Assembly: GCF_002775205.1 (NCBI RefSeq) | Contig: NC_036445.1 | Coordinates: forward strand, 28,569,953-28,633,952 | Reading direction: 5' to 3' | Source: Xiphophorus maculatus | Lineage: Eukaryota; Chordata; Actinopteri; Cyprinodontiformes; Poeciliidae | Length of the DNA: 64,000 bases | Part shown: piece after piece, positions 39,970 through 54,100 of the stretch | How positions within the stretch are numbered: the first letter of the stretch is position 1 | How the letters are laid out: each line of letters starts with the position of its first letter | Position numbers and translations under genes: made by a program | Notes under the pieces: generated by a model | Told to the model about the DNA's origin: nothing | Databases searched by the model: none | The model's input: the letters and a program-made list of their open reading frames with translations, nothing else

Positions 39970-40540
39970 CTGATGTGTTACATTTTTAGAAGTGTTAGGC
40001 GAATGCGACCCAAATCCAATTTTTTTTCCCGCCCAAATGCGACTCATATCCAACTTTTTCATGGCAGTCTAAACAGACCAATTCCCATTTCTTGAAATTG
40101 GATCTGTGCCATTTCCACATGCGGTACTAAATCAGATAGATCTCCAATTGCTTTCAAGGCATCTGCAGTCTGAATAGTCACGCTGCATTTCATCTGACTT
40201 TTATGTGGCTGGCGTGAGACACGCGTCATAATTCTGCACCAGGAGAAACCAGATGCTGTAAATCTGGATGTAAACAATGGCAGAAAATTCTAATTATGAA
40301 ATTATAATTTCTGAGTCATTGAAGTGCATCACATCACCATCCCACCACTCTTGGTTCTGACTGTGCATCCAAATAGACTTCTCCAAAGAAGACGTCAATG
40401 CTCCACAAAATGGGGACTGCCATTAGTTGTGCTTTCTTTGTCTTGTTATGAAAATCTGACTTCAGCAACAACAACAAAAAACACATCGGAATTGATCATC
40501 TAGACCTGCTGTGTGGACGTCGCCATAGAGACCCAGTAGT
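39970..40540. repeat. unclassified dispersed-type repeat
   Basis: Opposed blocks such as CCAATTTTTTTTCCCGCCCA and GAAATTGGATCTGTGCC, with AAATGCGACTCATATCCAAC. The wording is typical of a teleost DNA-transposon derivative, but the ends are not resolved. Confidence 0.3.
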
Positions 40541-40977
40541 TCAGCAGTGGTTCTGTTACAGCAAAATAACATCCAGCATCATCTCTGGTAAACACCCAAG
40601 TTCTGACAAAATTACCTTGTATACAAATAATTCATTTAGTAGATATGAAGTAAATGTTGCTCATGAGAAAGTAAAAACAGGCCCAGATAAAAGTGGCTGA
40701 GGTGAGCTTCCTCCTGGTGGATAGGCTGAGCAGCTCCATCATCTCAGCCCAGACTGGAGCTGATCTAAATCTGATTAATGACAGTAAACCGATCAGGACG
40801 CCCTGATCGGTCACTCAGGACCTAATTTGAAGCTGTTTCATTTTGTGGGATGGATTTCTTACTCAAACGAGAGCTTTGAGCAGACTTGGAAGTCACTAGA
40901 GGAACTGTGTATCTCTTTTGATTTGAGAATAAGCTGGGATGTGTTGCAGGGCTAAATGATGCTAAAGCATGGAGTTA

Positions 40978-41350
40978 CACTGCAAAAACACAAAAGTATT
41001 TTTTTTTCTTGTTTTTAATGCAAATATGTTAGTTTTGTGTCTTTTTTAAGAGTACTAACTTAAAAAGTAACATTTCAGCAAGATATAGGAGCCTATTTTT
41101 AAATAAATATTTCCTTAATTTTTTTTTTGTTTGTTTAAAGTACTAATTCCACTCGCATTTTTCACTAATTATATGATATTTTTCTCATGTAATAAGTGAA
41201 ATAATCTGCCAGTGGAACTAGTACTTTTTTAAAATCAATATTAAGAAATTATTGACTTAAAACAAGCTGAAAAGTTACTTATTTCTTACCTTATTTGTCT
41301 TAGTTTTTATCATTTCAAATGTACTAAGATATTTGCACTAGGAACTGTTC
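40978..41350. repeat. palindromic MITE family C, copy 3
   Basis: CACTGCAAAAACACAAAAGT at the left and ACTAAGATATTTGCACTAGG at the right. AAGTGAAATAATCTGCCAGT and TAGTTTTGTGTCTTTTTTA match the copy at 13343. Confidence 0.55.
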
Positions 41351-42148
41351 CTTCTGTGATCTTATCTTAAATAAACAGACAACAATGAACAGATGGATGA
41401 ATTGTAGGCTTCAGGTAGGTTACCATGGCAACAACACCCCCAAGAACGAAGGTTTTTGTTTGTCAAAAAAAAAAAAAAAGTATAACTGTATTTGGCACAA
41501 ATGAATATTTAAAACAAAACGTTGTTTCTGTCTGGTTCTAATTCTGTCAGAAACGTCTTGCCTTTCCTCCAGAGAAACAAGCAGAGCGAAGCTCTCAGGT
41601 GGGCTGACAGCAGCAGTGAGGAAACATCTCCCTGAGCTGTGTCCATCGGTGAAACCTAAAATAGAAGGTGGCTTTTCCTTTTTCTTTTTGTTTTCTTTTC
41701 AGACGCGACCCTTTACAGAACACACACATACACCCAAACACACATGTAAAAAACTAAATTATAACCCATATAAAATATACAGCTTTATATTCTGTGTTTT
41801 CTTGAGCGTCTCTCTCTCTCTCTCTCTCTGTTTAATCCTCTGGTTTGTGCTTTTAAATGAATCTGAGTTGACCTGGACCGCTCTCTTGTGCCATCAGTGG
41901 TGAGATGTCAGTCCACTCGGACTCTCAGGTTGTTTTACGTCGACCGTTTGTGGGCGGAGCAGAGTAAGACTCAGATGTTGGCTAGGGGAAAGGGGCGGGG
42001 GCAAGAACTGAAAAAGACTGGCGGTCCCTGCAACATGCAGTTGTGTGGAGTTGCTGTGCATGATGAGGAGGAAAGGAAAACTTTGTCTCTAAAAGTTCAT
42101 GTGAGTCGTTCCGACCGCTCTCTGCGACCCGGCTGAGCACGGGCGCCT

Positions 42149-45100
42149 TTAGATTTCGTTGATTGTTCGTTCCGAGGGCCTGTAGCCCTCGGCCCCTTTA
42201 GGGGACGACATGTAGAAGGACTGCGTCTTGCGTTTTAAGCGAGCCCTCTTGGTGGCCAGTGACAGGCTGTGCTTGCTGGAGGCGATGATGTCAGAGATGA
42301 ACTTCTTGCAGTCCACACACACCTCCATGGTGGCCCAGTCCTCCGTTAGCTCGGGGGGCAGCTCCAGTTCCTCGTGAGACTTCAGAGAGCCGTGCTTCGA
42401 GAGCCTGCGGCAAGCAGAGACAGACAAATACCAGGCCTCTGTAGAAAAGCTTATGAGATCATTAAACTACTGGCTTCAGGTGGCTTCAACAGAAACAGTT
42501 AAAACATTCAATAAGTTACAATATGAATGAAAAGTCATCTTATTTTAGGAATTTTGTTACTAATCGAGACACTTGATATAGATTCATTCCTCAGAGATGG
42601 ATGTTTGGAAGCCTATACTTCTATTAAAGGGGCAGTGAAATGTATTTTCCAAGCATATAGTGTCATTTTATAAACAATCAAGTAATGATGTTACATTCAG
42701 GTGTTATAAAAATTCTATATATATCAAATATAATTTACTTTGTAGTTTAATGGCTTGAAACTGGGCCTGTGTCTCTTTAAAAACAGCTTTTGCTGAGACT
42801 CCGCCTTCAGGAAGTGATCACTCCTCTATTAGCCGTTAAACAACGTTTTCAGCAGCGATGCACTAAGAAGTAGCTCCTATAATGAGCTCAGCAGATGTGC
42901 AGTTCCACCAGGTGTTAAAGGTGTTACTAATTGCTGCCGGCTAGTTTGAAGGAGCTAGCCGGCAGCTAGCTCCGGCTAGCCGGACTCTGTGGAGTCACGG
43001 CTGCTCTGTGAGGCGGAAGCTCAGACGCTTTGAAAGAGCAGCTCGGAGGAGGAGCTGCGTCTCGAAGGCGGAGCTCGATCCACCCAGGGTTTATGAGTAG
43101 CTAAATGGTTATCATGGGACATTAAAGGATTTGTCAGACATGCGTGAAATGTGAAAAATGTATAAAATCATTTGCTAAACAAGTACAACAAGGTTTAATT
43201 ATGATTGTTGATTTTGTCTGTAGATATGTTTTAGAAAAATATACAGAAAAAATTCCGTTGTTTGGATTTTGAAAATGCTGTATGTATAAAAAAAAGTGAA
43301 CTTATAATAATCTTATGCTTCCACCTACACTTTTTTCGGCCCACATTTTGCGTTTTGGACACATCTGATTGATTAAAAGCTATTTTTAAAAGCAGTAGTG
43401 TGTACGTTTAATACCTGCTTAAAGGTTATTACTTTTAAAAGATTATTTTACTCTGACAATCTGACAAATACATTCAAATTTATTGAACATTTCTAGACTG
43501 TAATCTTCCAGACTTGCAATTTTTGATTCTCTCCACTAGATGTCAGTGGCCGGCTGTGTGAAGCAGCAAACTGTGAAGCCTCAGCTTGTTGGAAGAAGAC
43601 GCAGCTCAGCTTTGAATTAGAAACACTGAACTGTTTTGTCTTCTCAGCTTCAAAACAGCAACATTCTATTAGCAGTTCTCATATTATTTCTATGTGTATT
43701 TCAATGCAGAATAATTCACTTTTTTCCCGGCAGCAAATGAAGAGTTCTGGAGCTCTTACTTGGACATGGTTTTGTGGATACTGTGGCGCTGTTGGCTCCC
43801 TGACGGTTTGTCAGCCTTGGCAGCTGCAGCTGCTCCCGTAGCTTTCCCAGCTCCTTTAGATGCTGCCTTCGTAGCTCCTTTCAAAGTCGGGGTGGAAGCG
43901 GCCCCTCCCGCTGCCGCTGACGGCCCCGGCCCTCCGGCCACAGAGAGGCCTTGTCCTACGGCAGTCATGGCACTTATTCTGTCTTTGGGCAGAGTGTTGG
44001 TGGATCCGATGGAGTAGATCGGGAGACTGGAATACGGTTTAGATGGAAGCCGCATCTGGTGGAAATTGAAGGCAGAAATGTTATCAGTGGTATATAGTCG
44101 TATTTATGGCGTATGAGGGCCATTGTACATGGAAAAAGTAAATGAGTAAATTTTCACCAAAAAAACTTTTAGATTAATCTCAGAAATTTTCTAGAAAAAA
44201 AAAAGGAAATCTCTGAGCTATAAAAGTAGAAAAACTGCAAGAAAAGAACTCAGAAATGTTGAGATTAATCCCAGAAATTATCTGGAAAAAAGGAAATTTC
44301 TGAGCTTTAAACGTTCAAAATCTGATAGAAAGAAATCCTGAAATTTCGAGATTAAAATTTTGGAATTTAGAAAATTCTCTAGCTTTTTCTGTAAAATTTC
44401 TGAGATTGATTTAAAAATATTTTGGTGAAATTTTTACTCCTTTTTTTCCATCTACAATGGCCCTAATGCACCGTCGCATTGACGCCACAGTGAGCTGATT
44501 GGCTGATGGATTCATTCTGTGTGACGTACCTTTTTGCAGCACTGTGAGCACACAGGCCTGCAAACAGAAGGTTTGAAACAGAGAAAGACATTAATTATAG
44601 TCAATGCTGCAAAACACGAAGAGACATCCAGCTTGTATAGATTTCTAAATATGAAAAAGTTTACTTTATGCAGAACTGGCAGGTATAGGACCAGGTGAAG
44701 AAGGAAAACCTTTTGGTTCGACAGCAGAAGCAAAGCTGCAATAAAACATGAATGGAATTATTTAGTCCACTGACAACTACAGTACATGTACACTCAACAA
44801 TAGAAAACTATTTTCTGAAGAAAAATGTATAAAGTTGTGAAATAAATACCCATGTTCCCAAGACTTTACATTAATGGGCATAATAATGACATTATCTGGT
44901 CCTCATCAGTTAGCATTGCCATAGTAGATAAATATACAGTTCTTCTCTATATATGGGACTATAACTTAGATTTGGGCATTTATTTCTAAACGCATCACAA
45001 AACCAGGAATAGGTTTTTGTTTTGAAGATCTGGTAGAAATCAGATGATCCTGACTTGTTTCTGCTAAGCGTGGAGTAAACCTCGGCCATATGATTCATTT

Positions 45101-48100
45101 AATGGTACCTTGCCCTTCTTCATGGCGTTGTAGATGTCTTTGTACTGCTGGAACTTCTCCAGCTCTGCTTTCACCAGCACCTGTCTGATATGCATCACTT
45201 CCTCCACCGTCAGAGACAGACACTCCACGGGGAAACAAAACTCCTCCTGCAAAACACCCCCCAACAAAACAACACGCTTATTTAAACCCAAACACTTCAA
45301 AACTAAAGGCAAAATCATAACCGTTTTTTTTAACCCTGTCTATATCACATCAGCCTTTAAAGAACCATTAAAAAATGCATTTATACTTTGTGATATCCAA
45401 ATGGTGGGCTGCACAGTGGAGCAGTTGGTAGCCCTGTTGCCTTGCAGCAAGAAGGTCCTGGGTTCAATTACCAGCCAGGGGTCTTTCTGCAAGGAGTTAG
45501 CATGTTCTCCCTGTGCATGAGTGGGTTCTCTCCGGGTACTCCGGCTTCCTCCCACAGTCCAAAAACATGACTGTTAGGTTAATTGGTCTCTCTAAATTCT
45601 CCCTAGGTGTGAGTGTGTGTATGCATGGTTGTGTATCCTGTCTGTTTCTGTGTTGCCTTGTGACAGACTAGATGTGACAGCACTTGATATTCCAGAAACT
45701 GTTTTAGTATCTACTTGCACTAAGTTTAGAAAAGCCACAAAGTCCGTAACCCTGGTTAGTAACTTTAGGCCATGGCAGAAGTTTGCTGTTACTGTTGATA
45801 AATGGAGCCTAAAGAAGTATTAGGAGATGATAGCAGGGCTACAGTGGTAGCACCAGGATTGACTGAGAGGAGACTGGCAAACCTTAAGTGATTCCCTTCG
45901 TCTGATGCAAACACTTCTGCACAGAACAAAAAGCACCTTGACCAAACCCAACAGAAATGCCTCAGCGGGGTGGGAGCTCTGCAAAGAATAGAGAGCTGGG
46001 GGAGACGGGTGGAGGAGGAGAAGCAGGAGGGAAGTGATCCAGGAAGGATGCGAGGCTGTCGCCCCGACGGTCTGAATGTGAAGACGGATGAGGTGTTTGT
46101 GGGGAAAAAGGAGAACAGAGCAGCTGGATTGAGTAACTGATTGTACTTTACTGAAAGGGTGACCAAAGGAGAGAGCTAAAATGAAAACGGTGATCTATTT
46201 AACTTTCAAACCAAAGCAAGATGCAGTTAACTTCTTTAAAGTTTTCTTTTTGGTTATTCTTTCACATAATTTCCAATTTTCACAAATCAAATGTGTGCAA
46301 ATCTTTGTCGATATTCTGCTACTGTAAAAAAAACAACACAACTTCCCAACTGTGGTGTTTCCAATAAATAAGAAATGAAATTAAAATCACACGTGAAAAT
46401 GCTTGTTCATGCGACAAGTCACAAAAATCATGGCAGTAACAGATGTAAACAGTTACATGAGATATATTCATATTTCATCCATGGCACTAGAACTCATCAT
46501 CTATCAGAGCTCTGGTGGAACCAGCCGCAAACTGTCCAGGAAAAAAAACACAAAACCATCATCCTCCTACCGCCACTTCCTGTCGTCTTCTTTGTTGTCT
46601 TTGCCAGTAGTAACATCCGGCTGTTGATCATGTGACTCATGTCATGCGAAAACTGCGCTTCCATTCCAGTTTTGCGAAATACTCCAATTTTGATACGGCT
46701 GAAAAACCACGTCATCCTATCAAAAATTGTGAGTTCTTTTTTAAATTGGCGCTTTTCTGCTAAGCAAATTTATTTTCACAATTTAAATTTGGGCACTTAA
46801 TCAATAGAAAGGCAGCTAGTGTTTCAGACGCCATTTCACAGTTTAGGAGTGAATGAATGCGGGGATCTCACTCACCAGAGACTTGGAGTTCTGCTTGGAC
46901 GGCGGCTGAAACTGTCGGACGCTGGTGGGCGTTTCCTTCTCGATGGAGTGTCTCCTCTGGGGGGTCTGACGCCTCTCTGGCTGAGGTGTGGAGGAGATGG
47001 GCAGGAACATGGGAGGGGCTGGTGTAAGAAAGGACAGACAACATATGAGGAAACGTCAATCAGAAATTATTTTTGAACTGATGAGAAGTTAACACCCTAC
47101 CTGCGGTAGAGAACTCTGCTGGCATCTTTAGTGTGAATTCAGGTTAGTTGAACCCAAAGGCTAAAGCTAACATTTGGCTTAAGGAGACCCAAAGCAGACT
47201 TCTAACTTCTCGAAACATTGATGTACTTTACTGTGTCCTTAACAAGCATGTGACTTATTAATAATAATTATGGTTCAACTGAACATCAGCCTTCCACTCA
47301 GATTTATGCAGTTTTCACAACAACCTCATAGGGGGCAACAATGTAGTGTTCTACTGTATTTAACAGAGGAAGAGAAGAAGAAAATAATGGAAATGAAAGA
47401 ATCAAGCAATTTTTCAACAGTTTTGGGGTTTTAGTTCTCCCTGAAATATTGATAATCAACACTGGGAAAACAGCAGAGCTTAGCCAGATGTATTTCTCTG
47501 AAAACAAATAGTGATGCATGATACAGTGGCATCGACATTGGTAGGGGCTGATGTTAGTTTTTTTTTTTTTTTAACATATAGGTATTGGTCCAATGAGTAA
47601 AGCTGGTCCAATAAAATAAAAATTCATAACTCTCCAGAGGGTTCTGTATCTCAGAGCTTAATTAATATTTTTGAAGAGACCATTTTGTTTACAGAGTCAT
47701 CATAATCCATTTGAATGGTTTTGGTTGTGTGTGATTTTTATTTTCACTTTATTTGTTGTTTTGTTTTTGGCTATTGTGTTTTATTTTGGATAATTAAAAT
47801 ATGTCACACTTCCATTGTAGAGTGTCCTGTGCAAAATTAAAGTTTATTATTCTTGCAAACTTGAATTACTAAGCCGTTATAAATATATTACTTGAAAATG
47901 GTCTCAAAACGGCAATATTATCGTTTACCGCAATAATTACCGGGACAATTTATCGTCCAGCAGAATTCGAATGCCTGATGCAGGAAATACAATACCTTAC
48001 CAACTATTGCATCTAAGCGGTGCAGTGATGTCACAATTGTGATTTAGCTCTAATTTATAATCAATTAATTGAGTAAGACATTGACTGCTCATAACGTTTC

Positions 48101-51100
48101 ACCAGAACCTCACTTTAATAGTCCTGAACTATTCCTTTAACCAAAGAACAAAAAAATCCCACATTACATAAACTCTGAGTCATGTCATGACTCAGTCATG
48201 GCAAGGTTGTTAGATTAAATCTCACTTGTTGCTATCAGGTAAATGTTTTTATTAAAACAGCCAATTCAGCTCTGATGAAAGGTGAAAAACCTTTCACCTT
48301 CTTGACTCACTTTTCTTTCCCAGTGCAGACTCTGGGGACGTATCATCCATCAAAGACGTTGCCACGCTGGAGTTGCTTGCCGATGTGCGCCCGACCCACT
48401 CGTCCTGAATACACAAATGTTACCATGCCCTGCACTCGTCTTTTTGCTTCTGAAAGGTGAAGCTTAAAAACAAAAAACAACTTACATCAGAGTCGGAGCT
48501 GTCCAGCTCAGCCAGGCTGGGCGCCTTCAGGAGTTTCTTCCTCTGAGGGACGGACTGAGATCCGGAGGGCTCTACTCTGGGAGAGCGTGACCCGTTGGTC
48601 AGAGACAGAGTACTGGACGTCCTCCTGCCCATGTACGGACTGAACTCATCTGCACAGAGCCACGCAGGAGGCAGTCACTCGACAGGAAGGGAAAGCAGAT
48701 CAAATGGATCTCGACCCGCCTCCTCCTGTGCTCCGTTGCATCCTCATTGGGTTTTACGCCGGATCTTTAAATTGGTTTTCTCTTCTTTTCTCCTCCCTTG
48801 CCCCCATTTATAAAATGGCAACCAGATCCGTCTGAGTGAAAGGATGGAATTTAATCTGCCACAGAGGACCAGGGTTGGAGATCCATTTGAGGGTGGAGGA
48901 GTTTGGGAGTTATGCGGAGGAGGTTCAAAGGAGAACGTAGAAAACGCAGACAGGTTAAATGAAGTATTTAGATTATCTATGACTTCCTTTTATTTACCAC
49001 TAACTCTGATAATATTTATCTTTTTGTGTGAACTACGTCCTCAAATGTAAGGCCTTACTTTATATTGACCAAACTGGAACTGGGATGAGAGCAGAATATT
49101 TAAAGCAAAGGACAAAACCTTCACAAAGTTTAGTAGAAAACGAGGAGCGTAAGAGGAGGAGGTGCAGGAGTACAAGCCTCTCTAAAACCCAACATTTCTA
49201 AGAAAAAAAAAAAAATCAAACAAGACTTTTAAGTGATTTACTCAGACATCATTTTGCATTCTGCATAGCTCTTTCAGCTCCCAGCAGTTGAGTTTTTCTT
49301 TTTTTTTTCTTTTTTTTGGGAGACGTTAGTTTGCAGCCAGGGAGGGGAGACAGAAAAGGCCAAAAGATTAAAGCCAAACAAGGTTGTTCAAACCGCAGCA
49401 CTGCTGATACGTTACCTACTCCTGTACGGAACAAATCCTGAGGCATACTGCGAGTTTTGCCAAAACCTAAAAGGTAGACACCTCTCTTATTAGAGCAGCA
49501 CAGAGAACATAATGCAACTAAACCATTAACTGCATCCAAACAATCCATATTCTCAAATATCAGCGGTACCTTCTCAGCTAAACAGTTTAACACTTTTTAA
49601 GCCTTTCTCTTCCCTGTTCCTGATTGAGGGATTTCCAACCTGTTTTCTTTGAACTTTTCTAATATATCACATCAATCTTTCATTTGTGGCTTGCATTGCA
49701 AGTTTGGTTTGAAGAAGTAAAAAGCATGATATCGACCGATACCGATCGGACACAAAAAAAACCCAGCTGAATTGACTTAAAATGTTTCTTTCTTCGAAGT
49801 ACAGACATAAATGTACAGAATTAGTCATTTATTTGATTACTCTGCAGCACATTTAAATACACCAGCAGCTTCACAAGCTGGCTCAAACATGTAGAAAACC
49901 CCCCACAACTTTCATTTGTTCAGTCAGTGTAACTAGCAGTGTAACAGCTAATGTAAAATAAATAATAAAGAAACTGAAACTGACAAAAATAATAGGTTGA
50001 CTGTTTTGGTCAAACATATAGAAATAAACCGCAACAAACCTTTTTTTTTCAAATAGTTTAGAAAATGTATTTATATTCTAAATAATGTAACATAAATAAT
50101 GATGATGTGGCTCGGAGCGCAAAGCATAGAATTAGACTGACTAGATCTGCACTTATGGTTCTGGAACTTTGTCCCCGAGAGCCGATCTGGAATTCTTTTT
50201 CAATATCTGGACCAATACAGATATTAACATTGCATCTCTAGAACACAGTGGACTCAATCTGTCATTACTGCTAAATCATTACAGACGAATGACTGTACAC
50301 ACAACAACACACACGGATCACCAGAAAACATAAATGTCAGAGGGTTGGACTTAAAGACTGTGGTATGATGAGGGACACTGACATCAGTAGGAGGCAACAT
50401 GGACCACAGCATCATACTGCCTCTGCAGTCATTTCAGATTGTACATTAGAGGTTACCATGGCAGCATGTGGTTCACAGTGGTGTGACACTTTTACACATC
50501 ATGGACCAGATCTTTGAGAAGAACCCTTCTGGTTAAATATCTGCCTGTCTCAACATGGCACAGTTCTAAAAACCAGCATTCACTGAGGTATTAATAGTGT
50601 TCATCACAAAGCAGTGACATTATTCATATCATTCGACTTGACTATACTTTTCCTTGTGAATAACTCAGTCCCTGAGCTGTGATTTTCTTTTAAAAGCTCC
50701 AGAGTAGTAACAGATCTTTAAATGTCCCAGACTGCCTGCAAGGCAAAACGATCTGTTCCAACCAGCCAGAGAGCCGGGCTTAATCTCCTCCTTTGGGACG
50801 ACGCCGTTTTAATGAGAAATAGGGGAATCCCTTCTCTTAGAAATTGGAAAAAAAAAGAGAGAGCACGCAGCAAATCTTTAAAAACAGATTTGATGATGCA
50901 ACAGATATTGTTTTTGTTTTTTTTTCTTCTTCTTGGTGACGTTGGGATTAAGATACAGAGATTTTTCCAGGTCAAAAATATTTCTCATAAGCTGAAATAA
51001 AATCAAATGATCCTTCAAAATATGGTTTCTAATAAGAAAAATGTATGTTCAATTTTATGTAAGTGGCTCCCAACATTGATTTTGGTCTGTTGAAAAAATA

Positions 51101-54100
51101 GATTAAATAAATAATATTTATTTAATTAAAATTTTAAATATTATAAACATTCAAATATTGCTTCTTTTTTTTTTGGTGTGGTAGTAAATTTATTAATCTG
51201 GGACCTGAGTCCTAATTTTGTAACACAAACAAGCAAGGTGGTATGACAATAAAAAATCCTTTAATCCTTGAATCCTTGAAAATAAAATGGCACTGCTGGT
51301 GAGATTAGCTAAAAATCTTGATACATTCTTACTTTAGTCGAAGACATTAATTGCAGTTCCTCTTTTTAATCCTTTTCCCTTTTGTCATCCATATATCTGT
51401 GATAGACGCAAAAAAGCTGGCTAGCTAGCAAGGGTACACTAGCATCTAGTTAGCGGTAACCTCATCCGCTTCAAGTCACAGAACGCAATGAAAATGTCTA
51501 TGTGCAACTCAAACTTTTGCTTGAAATAAAAAAAAATACTATATGTAAGATATGACTAAATAGTTCTGCCTCAACACAAATTAAAGTCATGTGATTAATG
51601 TTTTTAAAGTCAACTTGCTTGCAAATTTCATGGCAATATATGTATGTAAAGGCAAGCCTCAGAATAAATGAAGTACATAAATATAATTATCCCTCTTCTT
51701 TGTATTTTGTATTCTGTAATCCAGTTTGTGAGTGGTGTCTTAGGCCCTTTAGTTGCTAAGCTACACACAGTTTCCACCAGCTACTCTGTAACTTGCTTTT
51801 TGCTGCAAGAAATGTGGGTTTTATAACATTTTTTTCTAGCAAACCTTTTAAAAACAAGTCCCAGAGCCCCATTTAGTGTCATTAAAATTTGTTTCAGTGT
51901 TTGTTCCCCTAAGGATCCTCTTGCTGATCAGTGTCCCACTTAGCAACAGCTAACCACCACACAGAAGCATGACATGGAATGTGTGCACAGTCAGTACTGA
52001 GCATGTGTGTGTGTGTCTGTGTGTCTCTGCATGTGTGAGCTGATAAAGCAGATGAACAGCCACAGCACGGTGGAGGAAATGAGATAAAAAGCCAGGTAAG
52101 CAGCAAAGGGAAACGTTACCTGACGCATCAAAACTGAAAGACATGCTAAGAGGCCGAATTACTGCAACGAGAAACAGTCACGGTGCGGGGCGGTTACTGC
52201 ATGTTAAAGCAGGACTTAACTCACACAAGAGAAAGCAAACGGCTTCTTTCTGGCTAATAATATTAATAGGGATATTAACAGCTTTCACATCAAAACAGAT
52301 ATTTTCTCTTTTGTGATGGATTTTGTCCGACAGATTCCTGGTAGCTGTGTCCGCCTGTGGGAGCCAGCAAAACTTACCCAAGTCTGCCCAAGTCTTAACC
52401 ACTATTTTTTTAAAAGCTTTGATCCACCAATTTTGCTTGCAGTGATTGCCTGAAAATATTGCACAGCAAAATAGTAAGTTGGAGGTATAATCAATCTGTT
52501 TCATTACTTTATTTTTTAATTATTCTTTTTAACCACAGTTCAAAAGTAACGTATGATTTTCATTGGTTAATTTTTAGAACATTTTTATTCATTGCCATCA
52601 AAGCTGCATCTGTGATAGACGCAAACAAACCTAGCTCGCTAGCTAGCAAGGGTATATTAGTAGCTAGGTAGCAGTAGCCTCAAGTGATTTCAGCAACCAT
52701 TTCGGGCTTTTTGGTCATACTAACAATTTTGACAGCAGGTGTAAAGGGGCATAGCATCTGACCTGAATGTCGTCTGCTCAGCCTTCCTGTTATCTGCTGA
52801 ACTCTGTCTCAATTGGGCTTTAGCGGCTTCCTCTGAATTCATTCTTAAACTCATTTCTTAGTAATTTAGGCTAACTTTAAGTCTTCTTTCCTCACCAAAA
52901 GTGTTGCTAGCTGTTGTGATACGTTCACTTATTTGTAAAAGGACAATTTTTTTTTGGTTGTGGAACTAAATCAGGTTGAAAATTGCGTGACTGAGTCATC
53001 AGACAATGTCTGGATCATTTCTTTGTTTTTACTTCTGGTCTTTATGAGGTCTATGATGTTGGCGCTACCTTAACCCCTTCAGAACAAAATGCCTCTGTTA
53101 TTTACAAATAATACAACAGTTTCTAAGACTTTGAGTTTTGAATGTTAGACTTGAATATTCTTAATGCTCTTGCAAAATTAAAGGTATAAGCCTCATTGAA
53201 GGAAAGGCTAGCTGGTCTCATTATAGACCAGCTGGTCTTATTAGCCACAGACCAGAAACAAACTGCTAACACGTGTAAAGTATTTACCTTATGGAACAAT
53301 AAGGAAGGCTTGATGCAGCACTGTTTTTTTCAGCATGTGGCTACACATAAGAGCAGACACAGTAACTATGAATTTGTCTTTATGATTAAAACAAAGACAC
53401 TCAGCATTATTTCCTGTCCCACCTTCATCCTACGGCAAACTGTTTAAATCTGCAGTATGTAACTTTTATTTTTTTTTAAATTAGATATATATTTGTTGAA
53501 ACTGTCTCTATTGTGTGACAGTATATTATGGGACAGATAATCTGTGAAAAAATTGAGCTCCTCCTTGTGAATGCTAAAGCTAGTTAGCATGACCACAGAT
53601 GACGGCAGATAAACGCTTTTTCTGTAAAGGTGAGTTGTTTCTCTGCCATTAGCACATGTAGCAGCGTATTCACAAGGTTGATTGACAGCGCTAAGACCCT
53701 CCTCCTAATTCTGATTGGTCTGCATTTCTTCAGACGGCAGCGGTAGCACAGGAAGCAGGTGGAAGAGATCAATCTTTTCACAGGTTATCTGTCTCATACT
53801 ACACTGTCACATCAAGGTGACATTTTTAACAAATATGTAAAAAACATATATTTTTAATAAAAGTTACATATTGCAGCTTTAATGCAGAGAACATTAATAG
53901 GCATCAGCAGCCACACAGACATAAAAGGTTAGGAAGCAGTGGCTACAACAGCAAAGAGCAGAGAGGAACATTAGTGATATAGAGCACAAAATGAACTGAA
54001 ATAGCTCCAAGCAATAAGGCCAAAGCGCACTGCATGTGATCAGCTTAAACATTTTAATGTGAACTACAGTATATTTATATGGTGTGTGGAGTGTGCATGT

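Larger units (their letters stand above)
39080..42148 (-). other. probable long 3' UTR of spire1
   Basis: The first AATAAA I see downstream of the spire1 stop on the minus strand is at 39099-39104, implying a 3' UTR of about 3 kb. It carries a palindromic MITE (40978-41350) and a TC run near 41810-41830, and its distal end is relatively GC-rich. No open frame here resembles a known protein. A nearer noncanonical poly(A) site is possible. Confidence 0.4.
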
